Assembly (NCBI GenBank): GCA_963682175.1
Contig: OY821775.1
Coordinates: 15,162,501 to 15,226,500 of the forward strand
Source: Triglochin maritima
Lineage: Eukaryota; Streptophyta; Magnoliopsida; Alismatales; Juncaginaceae
DNA: 64,000 nucleotides
Direction of reading: 5' to 3'
Made by a program: the position numbers and the translations under genes. The notes beneath the pieces are model-generated. The model worked only from the letters and a program-made list of their open reading frames with translations, made no database searches and was not told where the DNA came from. Positions 47,601 to 58,800 of the stretch are shown here, one piece after another. Position 1 is the first letter of the stretch. Each line of letters begins with the position of its first letter.

Positions 47601-48616
47601 CTTGTATATACAAGAAGGTTAGTGGGAGCCATGTAGTATTCCTAATCTTATATGTCGATGACATACTGCTCATGGGAAATCATATTCCTTTGCTTGAGCA
47701 AACGAGAAGTTCATTGAAATCTTCATTTTCAATGAAAGATATGGGTGAGGCTCAATACATCTTGGGAATCAAGATATATCGAGATAGATCCCGTAGACTC
47801 ATTGGCCTCAATCAACGTGCATACATTGACAAAGTCTTGGAAAGGTTCAAGATGAACAACTCCAAAAAGGGCAGTGTGCCAATGAGTATGGGTATGCAAC
47901 TCAAGAAGTCTCAACGTGCACAATCACGTAAGGACTTAGAGTACATGAAGGATGTCCCTTATGCTTCGGCAATTGGGTCGATCATGTACGCGATGACTTG
48001 CACAAGACCCGATGTCTCGTATGCTCTAAGCGTGACAAGTCGTCACCAATCCAACGCAGGTCCTGAACATTGGACTGCGGTCAAGAATATCCTGAAGTAC
48101 CTTAATCAGACTAAGGATAAGATTCTTGTTTATGGAGGACAAAGGGAGTTGATAGCCGAAGGGTACTCGGATGCGAGTTTCATGAGTGATCCAGACGATA
48201 GAAGGTCGCAATCAGGATATGTCTTTCTTCTGAATGGTGGAGTTGTGAGTTGGCGTAGCTGGAAGCAAACCACTACGGCCGATTCAACCACCACTTCAAA
48301 AGTAATGGTTGTCGCTGAAGCGAGCAAGGAAGGAGTGTGGATCAAGAAGTTCCTTGAAGAGCTTGGAGTAGTTCCCACGAGCGAGGGACCCATTGAGCTA
48401 TTTTGCGATAATAATGCATCCATCTCGCAAATCAAGGATCCTAGATCACACCACAAAGTGAAGTACATGGATCGAAAGTATTTTGTCACACGTGACTTCA
48501 TCGATGAAGACAAAATAAATCTATTATGGGTGGACACCAACAGCAACACAACTGATCCATTCACAAAACCCTTATCCAAGCCAAGGGCGAAATGCATTTC
48601 GAGTCCATGGGATTGA
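44651..48616 (+). pseudogene. Copia gag-pol polyprotein
   Basis: Gag from about 44651, with a stop at 44881, then a long frame from 44924. Zinc knuckle CFHCGEKGHIRPKC at 45311-45352; protease WVIDTGSCAHIV with DTG at 45470-45478; pre-integrase LWHYRLGHINEKRI; integrase DVCGPMS, FTDDYSRYG, LRTDRGGKY and TPQWNGVSERRNRT up to 46438, where a stop lies. RT follows in broken frames: AMERKDSKLWLKAM, QMDVKMVFLNGNLDE and YVDD at 47651-47662. RNase H to about 48600 (YSDASFMSDPDDRRSQSGY, SKVMVVAEASKE, HHKVKYMDRK). Gag is shortened upstream and contains a gatcgag microrepeat at 44680-44705. The stops are few, so it is the least decayed element in the window, but it is not functional. Confidence 0.92.
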
Positions 48617-48715
48617 GGAACCATGTAGATTGGCTTGATGATTGATATGTAATGGGGTTTACCCTGGTTATAATTGTTTTATACATTGAGTATGTATGTG
48701 AAAGAAAACTTTAAT

Positions 48716-48729
48716 AACAAGTGGGAGAT
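48716..48729 (+). other. Copia polypurine tract
   Basis: aacaagtgggagat directly precedes the right LTR start tgaaggg at 48730, matching the usual copia tract position and form. Confidence 0.85.
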
Positions 48730-49930
48730 TGAAGGGAATGTGTTCTAAAAGTTTTACTTTTAAATGTCAATTATTATGAATTGAATGAGAAATCATTTTG
48801 TTCATTGTTTATGTTATTCGTCTTTTAGAAGTGTTAAGGAAGAGGCTTTTGGTCCTTAACCGTAGAGCTCTAAAAGATATTGGTTTACATAAAACAAAAG
48901 ATATTCGCAATCATGGTAATTAACATGTGACATTAATTACCGAGTTAAGATTGTCGTGTTGGTCATAGATCATTGTAGCTCTACAAGTGAGTGACAACAC
49001 GGGTACACAAAAGAGAAAAATACTACTTTTGTAGACTGAATAGACCTAATAAGTGAAACATTATAGAATTGTGTTTTCTGTGTCATAATGTTTTACTGTG
49101 TCCTTGGTCCTTTGATATGAGACTTATGTCCGATCACTTAAGAAATGCTTGATTAGATTAGTGTCTTGAGCTATCGATAAGTGTAGTGTAAAGGCATTGA
49201 TTGGTTAAGTATGACTTTTGTTGGAGAAGATAGTTGGTCAAAATATTATCATTGCCCCTCTTAATTGAGTAATGATATTAGTGGGCCCCTTGATAAAGCA
49301 AAGTTATAATGTGCACAATGTGATTTGAGTTAAGTCACATATTTATAACTACCTTAAAGAGATCAAGAAATGAATACTAATACAAAGATGACACAATACT
49401 ACTTTGTGTGTATTCTTAATATCATGAGGCAAGAGACAAACACTAGTGGTGCACTCCATCACTAAATGGATCGGGTTTTGGTTCGAGTGGAATTAAGACA
49501 TCTAACTAATTGGGAGCTATAATGTGTAGCTAGATACTGTTTATAGCTTGTGATATTAAACTCTTAATATCACTGACAACTTAGTTTAGATCCTCCCATA
49601 ACTCACACCACAAAACTGGGAAACAAGAAATGGGGATTTTGAGTTCATAAGGTGTGTCAGGTGTTCATGTAGAAAATATGACACATGTGGTGAACAAGAA
49701 AAATCAAAATTATGTTGTGATTAATAACATAATTAGAATCTAAATTTAATTCATATGTGATGTAAATATTATGGGTTTAATGATTTATCATTAAATAGGA
49801 TAATATGTTACATAAGTTGTGAACTTACTACTAATCCCAAAATGTCAAATTTTGTAGGGGTTAAACCGAAATTTGACAAGTCTGCAAGTACGGTAACAGG
49901 AATTTCGTCTGTTCGTTTTCGGTCGACCGA
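48730..49930 (+). repeat. Copia 3' LTR, truncated
   Basis: Colinear with 41915 onward. Compared with the left copy it lacks about 80 bp of the palindrome cluster (the three-unit block at 43085-43140). It ends after ttttcggtcgaccga near 49930, where a gypsy LTR begins without a target duplication. Confidence 0.88.
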
Positions 49931-50982
49931 CCGATTATACTCCGTCGAAGGTGGTATAGAACACGTGGTTCCTTGCGCGGAAGTGCGGACGCTCCTCACC
50001 GATCCCTTAGGCTCGTGTAGTCGCGTGTGGGGGGATGCGTCACGTGCTGTCCATAAAACTGTATGTGCCTACGGTAGGTTTCCGAGGGAGACCAGTTGTT
50101 GTTGCTGGACTAATGTCCTTGTGGACCCTGTTGAGGGTCGTTGTTGTTTGACTGAGGTCCTGTTTACCCTTGGAGAGATTTGATGCATTGCAGATGTGAT
50201 ATGACATGCCACTAGTATGATAGGTTCATTTACCGTACTATTGCATGCATATAGGTGAGCTTGGCATACATGGTTTCCTAATGGGAAACTCAGGCATCGT
50301 TGTTTGATTCATGTTTCAGGACCGCAGTAGGTTCTGTCGGGTGGTGACTGCGGGCGCACACATTTTGGGGCCAGGATCCTCTTCGGACTCTTCGAGGTCA
50401 TCATGATTGCTTGTACCTGTCTTTTCATTGTATTGTTGTAATCACGTCTTTTGACAAACTCTGTTGTATTATTGGTGCACCGACTGTTGATTTATCTGAG
50501 TAACATTCCCGTTGATGAGTTTATTCTAATAATCTCTTGATTGTTTAAAATTTTAAATTTCCGCTGTTTTGGGATGTTACAACTTGTTATCAGAGCGGTC
50601 AGTCCCTATGTGTGACTCCCAAAGAAATCACCCCAGTGTAGTAGTGTAGGTTGCACTTTGTATTTAGCATGCATTCATGGCTGATCATGAGTTGTTTCTT
50701 GTGCCAGATGCCTCCTAGACGCGTGAGGAGTTCTCCGCGTGATCGCGATGCCAGTGACACCACTGAGGGTGCCAACTGGGATAGGTTGAGCGAGTTCCTC
50801 GAGCGTCAGGCAGCAAGGGCAGAGCAGATAGGGACAGGTGCGGAGCATGATCGCTTCATGAGGCAGCACCCGCCTAATTTCAATGGCAGGAGTGACCCTG
50901 AGGCTGCAGAGGACTGGGCCTTTAAGATCCAGAGGATTTTCCGGGCGATCGGCTGTGTACCAGAGCGGATGGTGGGCCTGGC
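49931..50982 (+). mobile_element. Gypsy (Tekay/Del-like) 5' fragment: LTR end, primer site, gag start
   Basis: The LTR 3' part ends gggatgttaca at 50581 and is followed by acttgttatcagagcggtc, a tRNA-Met-type chromovirus primer site with one change. Gag starts at 50708 (MPPRRVRSS), and the conserved FMRQHPPNFNGRSDPEAAEDW core follows. The frame stops after about 90 residues because the sequence passes abruptly into a copia-type LTR at about 50983. The RT-RNase H fragment at 40862-41914 could come from the same family, although it lies upstream. Confidence 0.83.
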
Positions 50983-52677
50983 TTGTGCTGGAAAAGATAG
51001 CTAGTCAAACGATTATCATTGCCCCTCTTAATTGAGTGATGATATTAGTGGACCCCTTGATAAAACAAAATTATAATGTGCACAATTTAACTTGAGTTAA
51101 GTTACATAGTTATAATTAGCTTAGAGAGATCAAGAAATGAATATAATACAAAGATGACACATTTCTACTTTGTATATATATTCTTAATATCATGAGGCAA
51201 GGGACGGACACAAGTGGTGCACTTACATCACTAAATGGATCGTGTTTTGGTTCGGGTGGAACAAAGACATCTATGCTAATTGGGTAACTATAATGTGTAG
51301 TTAGATACCGCTTATAGTTTGAGATATTAAGTGTTTAATATCACTGTCAATTTAGATTAGATCCTCCTATAGGTCATACCACAAAACTGGGAAACAAGAG
51401 GCTTGATTTTAAGTTCATATGATGTGTCGGGTTTCATGTGAAAATATGACACATGTGGTGAATGAATAAAATCAATATGTCATGAGAATTGACATAATTA
51501 GAATCATAATAAATTCATATGAGGTGTATATATTATGAGGTGTAATAATTTAATATTACATAGGATAATATATTACATAAGATGTGAATTTGCTAAAAAA
51601 CCCCAAAAGATCAAATTTTGTTGGAAATAAATCCAAAATTTGACAAAGGCAAAATCGTGGTCAAACACGGTGAACCGTTCAGGGTTCGGTCGACCGGTGT
51701 ATCTTTGGATCGGTTAACCGAATGGGAAACGAGTAATCATAATTGGTTGACCGAAATTGTCTGGAGTGCCTGAACAACCGGGTTCGGTTAACCGAGCGTG
51801 AACGGCCAACCGAGAAAGAGTATTTTCGGTAGACCGAAGGTGACACGGTCATCCGATGACTATGCTCCAGGAGAAATTTTGGTGAGTCAACGGTCGACCG
51901 AAGAGAAGACGTGGTTCGTCCGAATTTTTCCAGAGAATTTTTCTCATGCAGATTTTCGATCGACCGTCTAGCTCACAGTGCACCGAACACGTGTTAAAAC
52001 CGAATGGTTCGGTTGACCGAGAAAAAGTCTCGGTCAACCGAACAATACGATTTCTGCCTGAATTATTAAGAGATTAATTAGATCATGGGTAGATTAATTC
52101 CAGATTTAATTAAAACGTTTTAGAGGATGCTTATGTGACAATTAGAGATTAATTTTAGAAGAGAATAAGTAAAAGATCATGACTAAGGAATAATTCTTGA
52201 TAAGAATGTTTTGGGAGCCTATAAAAGGACCCCTCCTCCTACTTGTTTATTGGAATGCAAAAATTCTTTCTCTCATTAATCTCTCATCTAATCACCACGA
52301 AAATCTCTTATTAATTTTGAGTTTAGGAGATAGAAATCTCAGGAGCTCAAAGATGGATTATTAGCTAGATTCTAAGCCTCATTAGAGATTGATTGACTAG
52401 CTCCTTTCTCTCTAATCTTTTTTAGAGTTTGGTGAACACTCGGAGGCAAATTGGTGGACGATTCTACGGGCAACGTGTCTTCGGATCTTCGAAAGGTTTT
52501 AGAGAACCTTTAGGTATGATTCTCTCTTTGTGTTTTATTTTAATATATATGTAGGATTGCATGATATTAGAATAAACACAAAGTAATGTGCATAAAATTG
52601 TTGAAAGTATGAAATCGATCATGTATGTTGTATTAATTTTTTAAAATTTATACATACATAGGGACACGAAATCCTAC
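50983..52677 (+). mobile_element. LTR fragment, family D, 5'-truncated
   Basis: Colinear with 24380-26080 of the solo family D LTR (start block cttgtgctggaaaagatagc, end aatcctaca at 52677). About 480 bp of the LTR 5' end is missing. Palindromes (cggttaaccgaat and others) lie at 51665-52045 and a TATA-like tataaaagg at about 52220. No primer site follows, so no internal domain adjoins it. Confidence 0.87.
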
Positions 52678-53322
52678 ACTTTATCGAGAAAAGAGAGAGT
52701 AGAATAGATTAAGGGGGGTTGTGGAGTCGGATTCCGAGGGAATCCGACGGAAATAGAATTTGGATTCCGGTTGACTCCGAAAAGGGGGTTGTTTGTACAC
52801 GGAGACATGGATTCCGTCAGATTCCGTCGGATTCTGTGGTATGTATAAAATTTTCGTTAGAAAGGTTGAAGTAAAGGAAAAATGTTTGATCTAGTTGCAA
52901 AAGGAGTTATTGTTGACTCACAATGTCTAAACGGGAAAATCACAACTGGAAAAGAAATGTATAGTGCAATATATAAATAAACAAAATAATAATAATCCTA
53001 CAACTCATCTGTTCAAGTTATAATTGCAATGGAAATTGAACCTAAAGCAGTTCGGTCAATGGTTTGATTTTATTTCCTGAAACAAGTTTGTGTTGGGGAA
53101 AGCCCTAAACCAACCCGAACCGTAGGCAACGGGGATTTGACTGAGATCGAAAATTCGATCTACATCAAAAATTCCAAATGTCAATATCAACTAGCAGCAA
53201 TATTTTCCCCTCAGCAGTTTACATATTTACTAATAAGTAAAAATACGATTTATCTCCATTCATGACATAGTTATATGAACATTGAAAACAATGTGTGCTT
53301 GGTTAGCACCTGATGAGGATCT
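52678..53322. other. Unassigned interval
   Basis: Contains a cluster of gattccg / cggaatcc repeats at 52725-52840, which can pair with each other, and otherwise AT-rich sequence. Possibly a worn miniature transposon. No gene. Confidence 0.35.
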
Positions 53323-54874
53323 TGTAGGATCGTGTGGGTCTATGGGTCCACAAACTAATCACGATTAAAACCTAATTAACTACTTGGTTGATCGATCAAA
53401 GAAATGCAGCGGAAATTAAAAACAAATCAAGCACAAGTAGGAAATCAATGCAAACCACACAAAGACGCCGGATTTACAGAGGTTCGGCCGCGCCTACGTC
53501 CTCTCTTGCAAGCCCCTCTCGAATCCCCGTTCGAGCTCCTCTTGCGTCTTCACTATGCCTCCCCGTTCCGGGCCGGGAGCAACGCCTTTTACAAGTCTTC
53601 AAGCTCGCGAACAACCCTCGCCGAGCTTGGCACCACCTCTCACAACCCGAGAGGATCACTTCGGGCTTTCACCGAAATCTCTACTTCTTGTCTTGGGCTT
53701 TCACCAAGACCCTTGCTCACTTTACAACACAAGTAACTGAGTGGAACTCACTCTCTAATTGAGCACAACAATTGCTAAATGATTGTATGATGAAGGATGT
53801 GGAAATTAGGCTTTGGATGGCTAATTTGGAGCTTTGAGGTTGTGGAAAATCTCACTATAGGTTTGACACTTTGGAGTTGTGAAATCTTTTGGAAAACTAA
53901 GTGTGAACCTCTATTTATAAGCTCCTAAAGATTTCTAGCCGTTTGGACAAGATTTGATTGGGTTTTGTGCAAGATACACAAAACAGAAAATCGGGTTCAG
54001 AAATCTGTCCAGAAACGGTCGACCGAAAGGTGTATCGGTCGACCGAACCCTTGAGTCTGTTGATGGATCGGTTGACCGAACATAGGTACTGGTCGACCGA
54101 ATCACTTAAGTTCTATAGGTCAACGGTCGACCGAGCAGGTACCGGTCGACCGAACTACTGGGTTCGGTAGAGAGAAATCTTGATCGGTTGGACAAACTTG
54201 TGTCGACCGATAGCAGGGGGTTTTTCACGAATTCAACGGTCGACCGAAAATGGTATTTTGTTCGACCGGTTCAAAAGTATTTGGGGGTGTATATAGGAAA
54301 AGTGTGTATACGACCGTTGTATAATACGACAAATAAAACGGTCGTATTTTTACCAGAAATAGCAAACGAAACGGTCGACCGAAGGTCTACCAGTCGACCG
54401 AACAGGTCTGGGTAATCGGTTAATAGAAAGTGGAATCGGTTGAACGAATTGGTCTGGTATAACAAATATTGTGTATAACCGGTCGACCGAAAGGTGAACG
54501 GTCGACCGAACTCAGGCAGACTGGCGACCAATGTTTTAGGTGTTTAGGTGATCTAATGGAGTCCAAATTATATGATATTTTGTGTGTGACTCCTAAAAGG
54601 AACCTAATGTGTGAATGCATGCATATTAGCTTAAGTTATGCTCAATTTACATAAGTTCCTAATACTCAAAGAAAGGAAAAATTACATGTCTTCAATCCTA
54701 GCTTGATTACATGTCTTGACTTGACTTTTCTTCTTTCTTGAGTCTTGATCACCTGTAGATGTTAGCACAATACAATATGTATACTATTATACTACATGTG
54801 CTAATCTACATGTTCTTATTAAGATTAGGTTTAATTACATCATCAAAATACGGATTAAGGCCAAAAAGCCAACA
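53323..54874 (-). mobile_element. Solo LTR, family A (1,552 bp)
   Basis: Begins tgtaggatcgtg and ends agccaaca, bounded by gatct at 53318-53322 and 54875-54879. It is the reverse complement layout of the LTR at 14557-16073, including the gaggttcggcc block (53480), the hairpin-rich transcribed region (53480-53720), TATA-like tttataagc and the palindrome array cggtcgaccga (54010-54510). Reading frames inside are by-products. Confidence 0.94.
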
Positions 54875-55052
54875 GATCTACCAAGATTTCCAGACAAGTC
54901 CAGAGGATGTAAACAACTCCCCAATTTCCAGACAAGCTACGAAAAAAACACACAAGTTCCAACCACACAATCATCTTAAACATCCATTCCGAAGAAACAA
55001 CAAATCCAAATATGAGATGGAACACGAAATCCTAATCAGTAATCACCACACC

Positions 55053-55275
55053 TCACTTGGCGACCATCCTAGCATTGAAATCCACTCCTGAATCCACTCG
55101 TCGAACTCCCGAATCCACTCGTCGAACTCGGCCGGATCGAGCTTCTCCCCGATGCTGGTGAGGACGTGCCTGAGCTCGGTGAGGGACACGGAGCCGGTGG
55201 CCTCCTTGTCGAGGACGCGGAAGGCATCACGGAGGGGGCGATCGAAGGGGGCGGGGTCGAAGGTGGTGAGAAGGG
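55053..55275 (-). pseudogene. Calmodulin-like (CML13/CML14 type) pseudogene fragment
   Basis: On the minus strand the sequence reads [18 protein letters not shown] then [16 protein letters not shown] and the FDEWI block, matching the C-terminal lobe of CML13/14 calmodulin-like proteins as I remember them. The last EF-hand loop is missing: an FDEWI-containing unit of 24 bp is duplicated instead. The protein end (ARMVAK and a stop at 55053-55055) is in another frame. Nothing is recognisable as the N-terminal lobe upstream. It is intronless across the segment, compatible with a retrocopy, but a transposon-captured piece is equally possible. Confidence 0.75.
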
Positions 55276-55319
55276 ATTTGCTTTTGCCTTTTCGGTTTTG
55301 ATTGAGGATGGTATTGATT

Positions 55320-55530
55320 TAGGGTTTATTTGGGTCTGAATTCGGGTTCGGGTATCCGATTTTTTTCCAAACTCTAATCCGAATCCGATCCGAAAATGTG
55401 TGTAGAATAGCGGATCGGATACCCGATCCAGAATATTAGGATCGTATATCCGATTATTCGGATTTAATAAACTGGATACCGGATCGGAAATATGGTTATC
55501 CGGTTATTCGGATTTTTCTGCTCACTCCTA
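55320..55530. mobile_element. hAT-type miniature element remnant
   Basis: Built of repeated ggatcggatacc / tatccgattattcgg units, like the 3024-3689 element. The right end is tgctcactccta at 55519-55530, inverse of taggagtgagca and close to the ends of the 116-365 element. No matching left end or target duplication was found, so it is probably 5' truncated. Confidence 0.6.
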
Positions 55531-55816
55531 GTTTTCCGGGGGCGCTGCCCCCTTGCAACCCCCACCACCTCACCGACGATGTGGAACGTCGCTCGCTCAT
55601 CGGTGAGCGAGACCCCCGACCGACCCGTCGCAGTGAACATAAGAAGTATGAGTAAACAACAGAAAATCCCCTTCCACAAATCACTTCCCAACACATGCAG
55701 AAACAACAAAATTCAGTCACTATCACACCCTCAACGGTCCAGATCTCCCAACGCTTCCTTCCGATCCTTCCCCACAACAGAACCGTGAACCCACAGATCA
55801 ACTCCAACTCCACCCG

Positions 55817-58800
55817 ATGACGACGTCGCCACCGTCCTCGTGGATCTCGGTCGTCCCAATCCCCCTCCTCTCCGCCGTCGCCGGCGCCGCCCTCGTCCTC
55901 CTCTTCTTCGCCGACTACTTCCGCCGCCGCCGCGCCGAGGTCGCCTCCATCGCCGTCCCTCCCACCCCCGTTTCCGATACCAAGCCTTCCAAGCCCCACG
56001 CCTCCAGAAAACCCAACCCCAAAGCCCACCACCACGTTTCCGACAAGGTGAGGGAGTCGATTCCCCGGACTTTTTTGTGATTGACGTCTAAATTCTGTTC
56101 GAATTTGTGCTTCAGGAGCAACGCCACCATCACCTGGATTTGAACACGCTGAGGGGGCACACCGACGCGGTTACTTCCCTCTCGTTCTCGCCTGACGGGC
56201 GGAACCTCGCCACTGGTATTTGATTCGATTTCCGACCTACATTTGATGGTCAGAAATTGTTATTAAAATATGTGTCTCCACCTCAAAACCAATTAATGAT
56301 GAGTGGAGAGACTCATGATCCTATAGCTCGAAGAGAATGTCTTTAACTTTTCCGACATGCGACTATTCTCTAACAATTGTATCATTTCTTTGTTTTGTGC
56401 TGCAGCATGCTCGGATGGAGCAGTGAGGGTTTTCAGGATCGATGATGTGTCCAGCAAAAGCTTCAAGTATGGATTGTTGATTGTTGTGGTTATATTTGAA
56501 AAAAAGAGTTGTTGAGATGTATGTTATTGGTTTAGATTTTTGTCTGTTTAATGATTTTATGGATTTGCATTTTGTAGGATTTTGAGGATTAACCTGCCTG
56601 GTTCAGCTAATCCCACAGCAATCACCTTCTCGGAGGGAGCTTCGTTAGTGGTTGTGGCAGGGCAGAATTTTTCAGGGGCTTCCTTGTACATGTATGGTAA
56701 TTTGGCTAAACCTTCCGAGGATGAGAAGCAACATGCAAAATCGTCTCTTCCGGAGATCATGTGGCAGCATGAGAAGGTCCATGACATTAGATCCATCCTC
56801 ACATTGGATGGAGTTGCAGCAACCTTTGGAAGTGCTGATGGAAGTACAATTGTAGCATCATGCTCTGAAGGTTATTAAATAATGAATTAGTTCTATGTGC
56901 TTCTTCCTATCTCTTCTATGTTCATTGTTAACTCTGATTACAAAAGGTATAATATATTTGTTTACAAAGTAGTGTAACTAGTCAATATGACAATCAATTT
57001 CTTTCGGTTGCTCACTTGCTATACTTTCTGTATGTATACTTATGATATGGTACCATATTACATAAACAATACAATTAGTTATATCATCAGAAAACATAAA
57101 TGGATACACAATATTGGATGTTGAAATAAATAATGTGTTGACATTAACTGAATGGTTAAAAATATATTTTCAAATAGAAAAACAAGTGTATGGTCTAAAT
57201 TTCTATACAATGTATTAAATTGAAGTTTGTCCAAGGAATTTAAAAAAAATGTATCTCTTGTTTAAAAATCATTTTTGACGTGGTTATTTTTATGGAAGGT
57301 TGATTTCTTTTAACTTGACACATGACTGTTCTGCTTTGTATTGTTGTATCTTACATTTGCATTAAACATCAACTTGCATGTCATGCGTTGCTTATGGGCA
57401 CTGTACTTCCTTTCTCACGACAACAATGGCGACATAATGATGGTTATGCCAGTTTGTCAACTTATTTCTCTCATTATTGTCATTTATTAATTTTTTAATA
57501 CATCCTATTCACTGTTAATTTGCTATTTGACAAATTTTATCTGAAATGACCAAAAAATCCTAATGCATGCTGGTTTACAAGTTATGAACTTTTAAGCTAT
57601 CCCATTAGACATGTATAGTGAGGTGAAATCTCATAAAGGTAGACTTACTGATGAAAACAAATAAAAGATTAAGTGGACTCATGCTTTGAAATTACTTGCA
57701 TTGCATGGTCTCTTTTTCTTAATAGATGATTCCAGAATTTTCCTTTCTGCAGGATTCCGTTGTGTTTATGTTATTGATAGTATTTTCAGCTACTATTAGA
57801 CCAAATAATTTAACTCTATAAATGCCAGGTACTGATATTAAATTGTGGCATGGAAAAAGTGGCAAAAACTTGGGCACTGTTGACACAAACCAGCTAAAAA
57901 ACACCATGGCTGTCATCTCTCCAAATGGACGTTTTCTTGCTGCTGCGGCTTTTACTGCAGATGTGAAGGTTGGTCTTTGTATCTAAATATCATCAGAGGG
58001 AATTTACTAACTAAAAGTATTTTCATTGTCTAGAACAAGGATTGGTTGGCCACCAAGGCTCTTGCTGACCGAACCAAGAACTAATCAAATTACGAGGTTA
58101 AGACTATTGACTAGACTCAACATAATAGTGCTGTTATGTGCTAACATGAAGCACACAAATGTGAGATAGTGTCATCAGAGGGGAAATTACTAACTAAAAG
58201 TTTTTTCATTGTCTAGAACAAGGATTGGTTGGCCAACAAGGTTCATGCTGACCGAACCAAGAACTAATATCAAATTACGAGGTTAAGACTATTGACTAGA
58301 CTCAAGATAATAGTGCTCTAATGTGATAACATGAAGCACACAAATGTGAGATAGTGTAATGTTTGCATGATTTATAGCATTATAGCAAGCACTCCATAAA
58401 TCTTACTGTTGATGTGCATCTGAATATAATAGTAACAAATGTAAACATCTGAACAAGCAATAAATCCAGATCTAAATATAACATAAGAAACCATTTAAGG
58501 CAACGTTAAACAATCAAGCTCCTAATGGTCAACCACTGTAAACAAGTAAATCTACTTCACCAACATGAAAAATTATCATACTAGTGATACTACCCATCTA
58601 CTTAGCCTGTCCTCTTCTCATTGCCACATCCTAAGAAGTGGATTTAGCCACTTATGTCAAAATACAACAAGCAAGCTCAAAAACTAAGCATGACATCCAT
58701 GGAAGGAAATCTAACTACTACAAAACTGCAGAGACGAGAGGCGTTACTATAGGAAGAAGCACAAGCTATAATAAAGAAATCTAAGTTATAATCAGGCACC

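Larger units (their letters stand above)
41915..49930 (+). mobile_element. Ty1/copia retrotransposon with 2-kb LTRs, 3' LTR truncated
   Basis: The left LTR is 41915-43963; a primer site follows directly. Gag-pol is at about 44651-48616, with a polypurine tract at 48716-48729 and a right LTR from 48730. The element is thus recognisably complete except for the right LTR, which is broken near 49930 inside its palindrome array. The 5-bp sequence before the left LTR is ggatt, but no partner exists on the right because of the truncation. Coding stops show it is inactive. Confidence 0.92.

Noticed and set aside
53388..53762. 124-residue Ser/Arg/Pro-rich frame
   Set aside because: Lies wholly inside a solo LTR, in the hairpin-rich transcribed region that gives similar frames in the other LTR copies (for example 15677-15989).
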